Shown here one piece after another: positions 44,231-55,400 of a stretch of DNA of 64,000 nucleotides (its first letter is position 1; every line of letters starts with the position of its first letter). The stretch is from Heterocephalus glaber. Taxonomy: Eukaryota > Chordata > Mammalia > Rodentia > Bathyergidae. The stretch spans positions 29,893,723 through 29,957,722 of the forward strand of contig NW_004624730.1 in the NCBI RefSeq assembly GCF_000247695.1. The letters run 5' to 3'. The notes beneath the pieces are model-generated. The model was not told where the DNA came from, ran no database searches, and was given only the letters and a program-made list of their open reading frames with translations. A program made the translations under genes and the position numbers.

Positions 44231-46884
44231 TCTTACATAAAAGAATAAATACAGATTGAAAAAAATACTTTTGTTGGGCCCCTACAGGAATTTGAGACCA
44301 CAGTTATCTGGGCTTTAGAAGAGGCCAATATTCTGTAGCACTTGGGGAAACTCTGGAAGAATGAGAAAAAAGTAAGAGCATAGAGAGAAAAGGTACGAAG
44401 GGGACCTTGACAGGGTAAGGAGAAATGAAGAATCACATGGGAACGGGAGCCTGGTCTTATTGAGGAGCATATCAGTAAGTTTACTAACAATAGAAAAGAC
44501 ATTTGGTTTGGGAAGTAGCTTTACAGGAATTATATTTTAGTGACATTTAACTGGACAGGGATAGGACATCTATGGGAAGGAGAGATTGTGGTTGTTCAGA
44601 ATAGACTATAGGACTAAGTGAGGGGAATGACGCAGGAATAAAAAAGGGAAATGTGATTATCTTAGTGCCTATAGGATGTGGCAATTGATTGGATACAAAT
44701 AATAAAGCTATGAGAGTATTATCAATGATTTTAAACAAATAATTTTTAAAACCTCTCATCATTCAAAAATTCCTTACTTAAAACTTTTATTGTCCTTGAT
44801 CATTTTATTATGGTTTCAGAGCTCTGTTAGAGTAATTATCTTTTTAAATGTCGGTAAGAGAAAAATACAACATTATGTCTTATTACGAATTATAACTTGA
44901 TTAAATAGATAGCATACATCAAATTCTTGAAACATTTCCTACCTGTGTCAATTATTTTAAAAGCACAGGATCTGATGAATTATAAAAGGTCACCAAATTC
45001 TTTTTCCCACATTATTCTAAAGTAAACACGATTTCATCTTTTGGGGTACATTATTATTTGCTGAGAAATGTCTCAATATCAACCAGGCAGTTCTAGTCTC
45101 TTACTAAAGCCTGCACACAACGACTGTAACCTATCCTTGGTGATAAACAAGGTGGGAGATAGATACATGATAAAATGAGTTTGCAATGTGCTCAATGTGA
45201 CTGACGTTTATACAGCTCAGACCTTGCTATTTTAGGGAAAGTATCAGTATAACTGTGGTATTCTTTTTCATGGAAATAAAATCCTTAATAATCAGTCACT
45301 CTTTAAAAAAGGAACAATTTACATATGGGAATAAACAAGCACTTACACATGGTTAATGTTTACCTGGAGTTAGGAGGATAGTTTTATTTTAAATAGAAAG
45401 CTTTATTGTAGACCTTTGTATTTAAAATTCTTATATTTTTTATAAATGGCTTAATATAGTTTAAGCAGAAAATGTCAGAGCAGTGATAGATTATGTTGTA
45501 TTTTATATATATATATATATACAGAAATTTGCATGAAATAGATAATTTAAAGAAAAATATTCTATTTATAAATATTTGTCAGTTATTATTTATTTAGATT
45601 TTCTATATCCATGAAAAGTAATGTAGAAACTACACAATTTATATGTCTTAAATAGAACATATTTGTATAGAGTTAGAGGATAATGTTAATAGTACTTTAT
45701 TTTGAGTTTTTTGTTGTTAGTATTATGTAAAAGCCACATTTAGTACCTGGCTTTTTTTATATTAGACTTTTTTTAGTCTTGTTATTGCCTTGTGCTACAA
45801 AGGTATGTTGAAGATATATTTTGTCATATCAAGGTAATGCTTAGAAAATGTTCATTTTTAAGTGATACAGGTTAAACATTAATAGAATTAGAAATTCTTG
45901 ACCTCTATTATTGCATCATTGAACTAATGTTAAGTAGACAAATTTACTCCAGATTACTTTGAACCACTACTTTGAATTCCATTGCTGTGACATTCAGGAA
46001 AAAAACTACATTGTCAATTTAGTGGCATTTGGTCTTAAATACCTCACCTTAATGACATTAAGAGATTTGATGAACAGAGCAAATGTGAACAAGAGGGAGT
46101 ACAAGAAAATCTCTAACCCAGGTATAGAATTTTGGAGTCATTGCATGACCTTTCTAAAAGATAATTTGAAAAGTACAGAACAAAAATTGATACTATTGAA
46201 AAACATATAACCCACATAGAATTCTACGTAAAGCTTTCTGGGGGACTACATTTGCTGAATACAGTTCTGAGGATTGGGATTTTAAATGCAAGTATTGTAT
46301 TGGGCGTAATTAATTTAGGAAGAAGAATATTATGTCTGCTTTTCAGTAATAAAGTTTACTGACTGCTGAGATCTTTTCCTTTAAAAACTTATTTTATCAT
46401 GTTAACAATAAGGCCATAGAAGAATCAATTCATATATTGTGCTCTGGTAGGTAATCAGTTAACAAACGTATTTGGAGGCCTCGTTAAAGTCAAAAGATCC
46501 TAATATGTTGGGAGAGGAAGATCCAAAGTAGGCTCACTTAGTTTCTCACCTCCTTTGACACATAATTGAATTGGGAAAAAAGGCATGAAGAGTTAACATT
46601 GCAGAGAACTATATAATCAAGCACCAAAGGGGGAAGCTAAAAGAAGGAAGGAAATTCAAAGAAGGAAGTCTTTGTATACTGAATGGCCAGGCATGATGTG
46701 TGGAGGAGGTGGCCCCTGATAATAGGATAACGATTAAGCACTCTTTACAGAACATGGAGGAAAATCTTCAGAACAAGATAGAAGGAGCAAAGTAAGATGT
46801 CATATCTGAGCATCTTCTTGTGAGGCATTACCAGCTTACGTTACTTTCTGAAAAGGGGTAGGTAAGGAAAAACAAACTGGTAAT
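44231..46884. other. Unique stretch
   Basis: Mostly AT-rich with a (TA)n run at 45500-45522. An 83-codon plus frame at 45959-46210 was noted but has no supporting context. No SINE or exon was recognised. Confidence 0.4.
45500..45522 (+). repeat. (TA)n microsatellite
   Basis: Uninterrupted TA dinucleotides followed by CAGAAA. Confidence 0.85.
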
Positions 46885-47050
46885 GATGATAACAATTATG
46901 GACTGAGGAGATACAAATCATCATCCTCTTCATAGTGATGAGGACACGGAGACTCAGAGAAGTCAGCCTACTCCTAAATTTACATACATTATGAGCAGGC
47001 ACACTGGGTTGAAGCCAGGTCTTTTTCTCACTTTAAAACCACTCTCCCGT
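46885..47050 (+). mobile_element. MIR SINE
   Basis: TAATGATGATAACAATTATG, CATCCTCTTCATAGTGATGA, GACACGGAGACTCAGAGAAG, then ATGAGCAGGCACACTGGGTT and GAAGCCAGGTCTTTTTCTCA: MIR 3' half in sense. Confidence 0.75.
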
Positions 47051-47367
47051 CTTGTGATTTTGCTGAGAATAGGTGTACCATAATTGTGATACAGTAATTT
47101 TAAAAACTTCACTGTTAATATAGCTGACATAAGTCATGAAAATACAATTTAAAAGGCTGCCAAACAAAGTTTCATCTTTTCATTTTGACATTGGACAAAT
47201 AATCATTTTTGGGGGGTTTATGAAAATAAAAACAAACTAGGCCTCCTGTTTTCAAGAGATACTTTTAGAAGGCTTACAGTGTTGTTATATGTTATTGCAT
47301 GTGGCAGTTCGTAGATCCCTTTGGAATCCCCTAAGGGGAAGGTGTGTAAAGTTCAAAGACTGCGTAC
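47051..47367. other. Unique stretch
   Basis: Nothing recognised. Confidence 0.35.
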
Positions 47368-47660
47368 AGTGGTTCTCAGAGTTTTTGAGGAATTGGTTTC
47401 AGAATCCCCATGGATATCAGAATCCACAGATCTTCAAGTTCCTTAAATATAATTGCATATGCAAGCCCTCTGTACACTTATATTACTTAAAATACCTAAT
47501 ATAATGTAAATTCTATGTAAATAGCTATGCTGTATTGTTTAGGGAATAATACAAAGAAAAAATCTTTACATGTTCATGACCCATGAAGTTGTTTTTCCAA
47601 ATATATTCAATCTATGGTTGGTTGAATCCATGGAAGCAGGATAAATAGAGCAACTGTACG
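47368..47660 (+). mobile_element. MER2-type Tigger/pogo DNA transposon fossil
   Basis: GAATTGGTTTCAGAATCCCC, ATGGATATCAGAATCCACAG, ACCTAATATAATGTAAATTC, TATGTAAATAGCTATGCTGT, ATTGTTTAGGGAATAATAC and GGTTGGTTGAATCCATGGAA follow the MER2 order from end to end. It is a nonautonomous Tigger-related element of eutherian age. Confidence 0.85.
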
Positions 47661-48735
47661 TTCACAGCAATAATATAATGCCATAAATCAAATTCAGAAC
47701 ACACCCTAAGTTGATAGATCATTTATGTGGTCATTTTTATGCTTTCACATTACACAATTTTCACACATCCGTCTGTGCTCTCTGTGATTATCCCTGTGAC
47801 ACAGCTTGTGGCTTTAAAAGATAAGCTCTTAATTGAAGTCTTGTTCTGTGGGAGACATGTCACTTTGCTAAAAAAATTCCTCATTCATAGAGCTATTTTG
47901 ACAATATACCAAATTAAATGATAGACAATTTAGAGACAGAAAATGGAAGCTCCTTTGTCTTGCTTTTGGCTTCCAAGGAAAGCTTTCCTACTTAGCAAAT
48001 ATTTATTGAGTGCAGTGCTCATGTGCTGCTGACCCGCTATGTCATTGAAGGGGTAAGATGTGCCTCTTTTCAAAGTGGTTTCCAGTTTAATGATAGAAGT
48101 ATTCACAAGTAAGGTAGGACAAAAAGTGGGGACAGAGGAGCCAAGAATAGGCTACTTGTGGGCAGAGTGTGGAATTTTCCTAAAATCATTCAGCAGAAAC
48201 ATTAACTCTCTAGTCACTTTATGTATATTAAAGAAAAGATAAAATCAACCTATAATTTATTGAAACAATGTTATTCAATATGTACACTTTTTGTTTTCTT
48301 AAGTTCTTGATAATTAAGCATGGCTCAACTGTGGTGTCATTTTTGACTAGACAGAAGAGATTAATTGGCTTTTTTAGAGAAACATTGGAATGTATCATTC
48401 ATCTGAGTCTTCTTCATATTTAACTTTCTGATTTAGGAGCAGTTTCAGACACTCAGTATTGAAAGTCATGTTTCAGAGCCTATAACTTTTATGTTAACAG
48501 AAAAGAAAAAATCTGTAAGAGAGGGGTGAGCTGTATTTAATGACAAAGGATTCTAGATATGCACACAATGCTCTTTTTACTATAGCTTTTCTTTGTGCAT
48601 AGGAAATAAAGTTGTATTTTTTAGACCAGCTTCCAAACTTTCAAGTGGTGAAAGTGCAACTGTGCATATTGTATAAGACCCCATTCTGCTGTGAAGTATT
48701 TGTTCCCTGTTTCCAGGATTTAATTCTAGGTTAGA
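47661..48735. other. Unique stretch
   Basis: Complex, mostly non-repetitive sequence. No exon was recognised. Confidence 0.35.
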
Positions 48736-48748
48736 AAACTCAGAATTT

Positions 48749-48830
48749 GGGCCAGGGATTTAGCTCAGTGGTTTCACTGCCTGCTGTGCAAGCTCAAGGA
48801 CCCGAATTCAATCCCCGGTACCAAAAAACA
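48749..48830 (+). mobile_element. Young tRNA-derived SINE with 13-bp TSD
   Basis: GGGATTTAGCTCAGTGGTTT, CACTGCCTGCTGTGCAAGCT, CAAGGACCCGAATTCAATCC and CCGGTACC then A tail. The direct repeat AAACTCAGAATTT lies at 48736-48748 and 48831-48843. It is the first tRNA SINE downstream of the SINE-free gap. Confidence 0.9.
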
Positions 48831-48959
48831 AAACTCAGAATTTTATTTTATTGCTTACTGTTATTCATTTTAATCATGAGGAATTATTTAAACCCCATTA
48901 CATAGAAAGTTGCATTGTAAGATTTTGTTTTTCAATTTTTTAATTTTTTATTTTTTAAT

Positions 48960-49020
48960 TTATATATTAATTGGTACATTTTAGGTATACAGTACATTTA
49001 CATTTATCATTGGGTGCGTT
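48960..49020 (-). mobile_element. L1 3'-tail fragment, antisense
   Basis: TTGGTACATTTTAGGTATAC, then AGTACATTTACATTTATCAT and TGGG, is the complement of the tail motif of the 3023 and 3285 blocks. Only the extreme 3' end is present (heavy 5' truncation). Confidence 0.55.
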
Positions 49021-49424
49021 GTAAGATTTTGATTCAGGCTATTTTTTTCTGGTTTTTTTTTTTTAAGTTTCTGGCCTAGAGAAAAACGGACCATTCATAT
49101 GTGAAATAATGAAAACAATTTCAATGCACAGATCGACAAATTAGTAGTATGTATCATATTTTAGAGCAAATTTATTAATCCACTAGGTGGAAAGTAGATC
49201 CCTTAGCTTCATACACTTATTCTGTTCCTTTTATAGCTACAATTTATGCACTTTATATTTACTTTTGGAATATACATGGAGATATGGGTATAACACAAAA
49301 CTGTACACGTGCACACACATGGACATGTAGTTATTTAGTGAGGATTTGGGGCAAGTCATGAAAGTTAATCTCCATTAGCAACCTGACCATAAGCAGCTGT
49401 AATAATTTAAATCTATTCTTTTGC
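49021..49424. other. AT-rich unique stretch
   Basis: Nothing recognised beyond a T-run near 49053-49066. Confidence 0.35.
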
Positions 49425-49600
49425 AGGTGTGACCATACATAGTGCTAGCACAGCACTGTGGGAGTTAGGCATTGCTATCCCTTTGGGCCACTGTAAGAGA
49501 ATAGAGGACTGGGAAAATTCAAGACAGGTAGTTTGGTCTAGGGTCATATACGATAAGGCATTGTCAGAATTGAGATCCTAACCCTGAAGTTTTGCTGTTA
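49425..49600 (+). mobile_element. MIR SINE, diverged
   Basis: AGTGCTAGCACAGCACTGTG, TTAGGCATTGCTATCCCTTT and GTAGTTTGGTCTAGGGTCAT, TTGAGATCCTAACCCTGAAG follow MIR order. Confidence 0.55.
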
Positions 49601-51284
49601 GTGTGTATATTAGTTTCTGTCAGTATGATATGAATTAAATACAACAATATTCATAGCAGTGGAGGTTTGAGACCTCCTCAAAGTTAATTCTGGAAAGACA
49701 TAATAAAGAAGATAAGATGTGAAAGGTCTTTAGAAGCTTTGTGGTCATAAAACAGGAGAGACGATGGAATAGACTTGGATATTTCATAAGGCTTTGCAGG
49801 GAGGGATATATCAAATGGCCTAATCTGCCTGTGTGGTTTGCTCAGTATTAGTTCTACTCACACCTAATTCCTCTGCTCTAGCACTTCCTGAGATCAGCAA
49901 AATCTACTTTTAGACTCAAAATCATTACCACCTGTGAAGTTTTTCATGTCACTTCTGAGTGACATAGCACTCTGCTAATTGCTCTGTTGGATGGCTTGCT
50001 GAGTGGCACATCTTAAAAAGTGGTCTCGAGCCCCAAAAGAGTACAACAGATTCTCTTACCATGTATTCAGGTACATTATTGAAGGCATTAGTGTTATTCA
50101 GTTCATTTCTCTCATCATTAAAAAAATGGAAATCTGCAGCCAGCATTAAAATAAGCAAACATGCCCCTGAAACTAGAGTAGCTCTACACTCAATTGGCGA
50201 TTTCTGGTTAACTTTTTCACTTACCCCTAAATGCTTAGTGAAGTAATTACTGCATGTTCATGTGTGTGTGCACATTTTTGTTTTATACTCATATGTCATG
50301 TATATTCCACAAGTGATTATGAAGTAGTGCAAAATTTGTATGAAGCTAAGGGATCTATTTTGCAACTAATAGATCAATTTGTAAATTTGCTCTAAAATTA
50401 TATTTAATATCATGTAGTATATCTCTGCTTTTATTGTAGATATGGTCTTGTGAAAATATAGTATGCCATAGATTGTAAGTAGAAACAAAACAAAAAATTG
50501 AACATATTATTACTTTCTAAGGTTGCTAAGGCTTAAGATCAAACAGTTAATAGGTACTATGATTCACAGTCTTAATCTGTGTCTTTATTAATTAATTTCC
50601 ATTGTTCTTCTGATAGTGCTAAATTGTAATCTATTCACATAGCAACAATTTTCTGTATGTTAATGGACTTAAATAATATTGTCTTTTAATGTATCAAAAC
50701 ATTTCAGATATAGATAAAATAAAGATAGATAAGTTTAGATTTGAAGATTCTAATGTACTAATGTTTTGGCAAGAAAATTAAGTACCTGTATTTAAATATT
50801 TTCAAGGAAAATGAAATGTATTCTGCATATTCTGAAGTGTTAACTTTAATATTAAATTCAGTTATTTTATATTTTAGCAACTGCTAAGCATTGAATATGT
50901 AATTCTGAATATAAACAAGTATAGCTAAAATATAGCCATCTCTCAAATTTCAAATTGGACATTGCAAAAATGACGATTTGTTAGACCTTGCTGACATTAA
51001 ATTTAAGTAATTTTTTCGGTAATTTGAAAGCTATTGTGTGTAGATGCCAATTAATATTCACTTTAAAGCCTCTACCATGTTCAGTTTACTATGCATGCAT
51101 ATGTGAAATATTTTATATTTACATAAATAAAAATGTATTTTATCCTTAGAATTACCTCATTGAAGGTAAGGAAGAGAAATAGTATCAGAAAATAATGCAG
51201 AAAGAGAAAACTCAACTTTGACAGCAAAATATTGTGAGTTTAAAAGGTCAAGTGAGTACAGGAGGCTCTAGTTTTGCCACTCAG
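49601..51284. other. AT-rich unique stretch
   Basis: No repeat or exon was recognised. The end at 51271-51284 (TTTTGCCACTCAG) forms the acceptor of the candidate exon below. Confidence 0.4.
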
Positions 51285-51460
51285 TATCATGCAGAAGAAT
51301 GCTGTGACAGCCAGGGCTGATACAGCTGAAAATATCTGCAGCCTTGGAAGCCTTGGAAGTTTCACAAGGTCATTTTGGCATCACAGCAGGAGCAATGATT
51401 TCACAGCAAAGGTCAAACTAGACAGCCAGGCAAGAGGTTCCAAGTTGCTGAACCTGAAAG
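51285..51460 (+). other. Exon-like open block with both splice signals
   Basis: The left edge is GTTTTGCCACTCAG| (pyrimidine-rich, AG at 51283-51284). The right edge is CCTGAAAG|GTATAAG at 51460/51461. One of the three frames is open across all 176 bp, with an ATG at 51289. The predicted 57 residues are Ser-, Lys- and Arg-rich and end in SKLLNLK. Composition is more complex and G/C-richer than its AT-rich flanks. It lies 14.5 kb downstream of the inferred first exon on the same strand. I do not recognise the protein. It could be a coding or 5'-UTR exon, a cryptic exon, or chance. Confidence 0.35.
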
Positions 51461-51944
51461 GTATAAGTGGTAGGGTTATTGTCAATTGCATTAACTGGGT
51501 TTTCTGATTAGTTGTGGTTATCTGTCAATGAAATATTCATAGAAGAATGAGTTTTACTTGATGGGTGAATTTAAGTTCTCTTTTCTCTTTTAGGTTTTCA
51601 CCTCCAGCTTTGTCCTGGAGGACAGATATTACTTTAGTTTTATTTATATATGATGTATATACCATGAAAGAAGGGTATGAGTCGGCTTAGAACAGTGAGG
51701 TGCACATCAAAACAACTGAAACAAAAGATCACAAATCAGTTAGAAGGAAACAAGATGAAACAAGTACTTGAGGTGAAATTGAGCACTAAATTTATCATCT
51801 TTCTGGCAACCTAAGAAAAATGTTTGGAAGTAAAAAATATCATTTATTTAATGGGATTTCTTCATATCTCATAGTGTTTTATTCTTAACCCTTAGAATAT
51901 TTAGATACATATTCTAAATCTGCCCTGGGATAAATTCATGAAAT
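51461..51944. other. Unique stretch
   Basis: Nothing recognised. Confidence 0.35.
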
Positions 51945-52187
51945 GGATGAATTCCAATTACTTAAGGAGTGGAAACTGAATTCTTCAGCCTGCCTTGCAA
52001 GACCCTTACTGATTTGGTTCCAGTCCACATTTCCAGCCTCTTGTTCTTGCCAGTCCATTGCATGCTGTTTCCCAGTTCTCAGGGTCAGTGCTTCACCACT
52101 TCCCTGCCTTTTTACTTGCCTGTATGTCTGTAGTCCTGATTGACATTCTTCCATGTCTCTGTCTAACCAGTTAAAAATCATTCTTCC
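51945..52187 (+). mobile_element. L2 LINE fragment, sense
   Basis: CCTGCCTTGCAAGACCCTTA, TGATTTGGTTCCAGTCCACA, TTTCCAGCCTCTTG and CAGTCCATTGCATGCTGTTT match the middle part of L2 (the region read as 'CCTGCGTGATCTGGCCCCTG'). Confidence 0.65.
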
Positions 52188-52262
52188 AGGGCCAGGAATT
52201 AGAGTACTTGCCCAGCATGTGCAAGGACATGGGTTTCATCCCCAGCACTGAAAGAGAAAAAA
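52188..52262 (+). mobile_element. ID-type SINE, shortened
   Basis: GGGCCAGGAATTAGAGTACT, TGCCCAGCATGTGCAAGGAC, ATGGGTTTCATCCCCAGCAC. The central A-box section is deleted relative to other copies; the B-box side remains. Confidence 0.7.
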
Positions 52263-52849
52263 CTTCTTTCAAGTCTGTTTTAAGTGTCTAATCCATTTTC
52301 AAACCATCTCTGACCTCTCTCCGTTAAATTGTCAGCTTTGTTCTTATCTCTCCTATGTTTTTCTTTTTAATGTCCAATTATTTGTTAGTTTTATGTATTT
52401 GATTAAGCAGAAAATTTCTTAAAGAATGGCTGTATTTTCCTTGTCTAGGCTATGTACACAGGGTAACCTATAAATAGTTAATATAGTCAATACACACATT
52501 TTATCTACGTATCATTTATCATTAATGTATATGTTTATTCACTTAAGTTTACATATTGAGTGTTTTTGAATTTTTTTAAGGAACATATTTCTTTTTGGAG
52601 GGCTGTACAGAAAAAATAACTTTAAAAAGCATAATCAGACTAAAAACACCTGCAGTTTTTGTCAAAGGAGGTATTTTAGGCCATTAGACTGGAGATTATA
52701 ATATTTTTATTGTTTGACTTTTCATTTTCTTAACCAGTGTACTATTTATGATTTCTCTGAGCCAATAGGCAACAATAAAATGGAAAATAATTTTCGTAAT
52801 TATTATATACCATTTCAAATACTGAAAACTTTCATTGTGGCATGGCTTT
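52263..52849. other. AT-rich unique stretch
   Basis: Nothing recognised. Confidence 0.4.
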
Positions 52850-53035
52850 GTTTAGAGGTACTAGGGATTGAACCTAGGGCTTTCACACTGAGCTACATTC
52901 TCAGTCCTCTTTTTATTTTGAGTCAGGGTCTCTAAATTGCTAAATTGCCAAGACTTGGCTCAAACTTATGATCCTCCTGCCTCAGCCTTCCAGAGTGCTG
53001 GGATTTCAGGCCAGCACTACAATACTTGGCCTTTC
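52850..53035 (-). mobile_element. B1-dID dimeric SINE
   Basis: In complement: the ID half first (TACTAGGGATTGAACCTAGG, CACACTGAGCTACATTCTCA), then the B1 half (GAGTCAGGGTCTCTAAATTG, CTTATGATCCTCCTGCCTCA, GAGTGCTGGGATTTCAGGCC). Full dimer, moderately diverged. Confidence 0.85.
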
Positions 53036-54520
53036 TGTAAGGTTTTAATAGCTGTCAAAATATCTGTTCGAGTTGACATGGATTCAAAGAATTTCAGACA
53101 GTTATTCTGTCTCCTTTGCTACGTTTTAAAGCTGTTTTAGTGGCTGGTATAGCTGCTTTACCGTGTACATTTTCATTTAGCATATGTCAGTTTTACACTT
53201 TCAAAGCAAGTTTTCTGACACATTTTAAGCTTCTCTAATGAAAGCTCTGAAGAAAATACAGGCTTCTGTTGTTTGGAGTGCAGATAAATTAAAAAATCAT
53301 GCTCAGAGACCTTCCTCAACACTTAATCTTCCAGCCAGACACTGAGTCCTTAGAACTCTGTGATTTATTCAGAACTGATTAGCAATTTTAATTGCAAAGA
53401 AACTGATAGATGCAATGTTGAATTTTCACATCTCTATGTGTACATTATTAATGTCCAGTGTAAACCCAGTGGACAAAGAAGGACAAAGGCATCCCTCCTT
53501 CAGTTCTGTAAAGGAGACCATCTCTTTTCCATCAGAGTCAGTGCTCCAGGATTCTCCTCCCCTTACGCACCCCTGAGCAAATCACAAGTGATGCAGTAGC
53601 AGCCTCTGCAGTGTAGCCCATCCCTCCTCCTGCTCTCTCACTGTTTCTTGGCTTTTGTTGTTTTTATGATTACTATCATTTCCACCAAGTTTGATATTAA
53701 ATTGCGAGCATGTATTGTGGAGGAAATTTGACCTTTGGAACTGGAAGACCTAATTTTTAGTCCTGGTCCTTCCATTTAGTCAGCTAAAGGGACTGTGGTG
53801 ACTAAGTTACTTAATCATATAAGTTTCAATTTATTTGTTGACAAAGAGCATGATAAGAATTATAATAATCTCTGACTTGCTAAAAGCAAATGAAAAAATG
53901 AGGAAGAAAATAAATCGTATATCAATTAATTAGATATTTGTTGTAGTTAAAAATAGTAGTACCATGTGTTTTTGAGGAAATATAAGTTTCTATAATTGGC
54001 TTCTTCAGTAGGAACTATTTTCAAAATTAAACAGATGATCACCTTGCCTATTTTATGTATGAATAACAATAAAAAGGCCAGTACCTGTATAGAATGTTGT
54101 ACAAGATAACTTTTCAAAAGTTTATTTTGTAAAGGTTTACTACTCAATGAAGGAGGATACATTTTGCATTTTATTGAAAAGAAAGTGGTTCTTATTACAA
54201 TATTAAAGTATGGTTTAAGTCATTTTCCTTTTGTTAGCTTTAACAGAGGGTTTACTTGAATTTAAATAAAAGCCTAGTTTTTGGTTATGTATGAGGAAAG
54301 TGATTAGGCTAATTCCATTGTAAACATTTTTCTTAATTCTTTCATAACACTCAGTTAATTCTTATTTCATATTTTATCTACAAGGAGAATTTATTTGATA
54401 TTTTAATGATTAGATGGGTGTTAATTTTTTGTTTTTTTAAATATTAGTTTGGTTTTATAAATTATTCTCCTAATCAAGAAGTAAGGAGCCAAAATACCAG
54501 TTTCTAAAATACTTCTTTCA
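53036..54520. other. Unique stretch
   Basis: No repeat family was recognised. The part around 53280-53640 is more complex than the rest, but no splice-bounded exon was found. Confidence 0.35.
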
Positions 54521-54708
54521 GCTGGGCATGATGGCACATGGCTGGAATCCGGAGCCTGAGGCAAGAGGACGGTCAGGACCAGCCTGGGCAACTTAGTGAC
54601 TTATGGAGACTCTCACTCAAAATAGAAGAAATTAAAAAAGATTGGGATGTAGCTCAGTGTGAAGGCCCTGGGTTACTCTATAGTACTGCAAATAATAACA
54701 GTGATGAT
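54521..54708 (+). mobile_element. B1-dID dimeric SINE
   Basis: B1 half: GCTGGGCATGATGGCACATG, GCTGGAATCC, GCCTGAGGCAAGAGGACGGT, CAGCCTGGGCAACTTAGTGA. ID half: GATTGGGATGTAGCTCAGTG, GAAGGCCCTGGGTTACTCTA and TAGTACTGCAAATAATAA. An internal part of each half is deleted. Confidence 0.85.
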
Positions 54709-55239
54709 AATAAAGCATTTCATTTGTATATGTGTATGTGTAAGAATTTCAGGTTTAAATGATAAGAAAATTTGGAAAAGTTCAGAGACTGCTACATGAT
54801 TGCTCCTTTAATTTGTTCAATACATTCCTTTATTTGTGCTATGTTTACTGGGGGATCTTTACAAAGTAAGTTGTTTTTCATGCTACCTTGTAACGAACTG
54901 TGGGGCAGGATTAAAACATAAATGGTTTGAGACAAGATGAGTAGTATTATAAAGTATGTGGTATATTTGAGTGATACAGAATCACATGCATAATTTAGTA
55001 AGTAATAACGGAACTTTTCATAATATTTTATAGGTGTGCTACTTTTCTGAAGTAGTTGATAGAATATAATCGAAGTTCATGTCACTAAATTTTAAATAAT
55101 AGTCTTTTTAGAGAAGGTATTTTCTGTGTTCAGGAAATGACTTGTAGAAACACACTAAACAATCACTAGTTATAGTAACATTTTAGTTTTAATTATGATT
55201 GCCAAAATTGTACGGGATTAAGAATAAGCTCTAGTTGTG
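54709..55239. other. AT-rich unique stretch
   Basis: Nothing recognised. Confidence 0.4.
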
Positions 55240-55400
55240 GTAAAAATGTGGAGTCCTAATTTCTAGCCACTGTGCAGCTAGTACAGGGTAGGTCCCAGGA
55301 ATGTATGTTTTTAACAGTCAACCCTAATCAACCCTTGGCTGATTCAAATAGTCCAGGAATCTATCTGGAATATGAGTATCCTGGAACTATTAAGTGTTGT
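55240..55400 (+). mobile_element. MER5A-like hAT-Charlie fossil (probable)
   Basis: GGGTAGGTCCCAGGAATGTA, TGTTTTTAACAGTCAACC and GGCTGATTCAAATAGTCC resemble the right half of MER5A. Strongly diverged. Confidence 0.4.

Noticed and set aside
45959..46210. 83-codon plus-strand frame
   Set aside because: Resembled coding sequence briefly, but there are no continuing frames nearby as there are at 42378-43206 and no splice signals at its edges.
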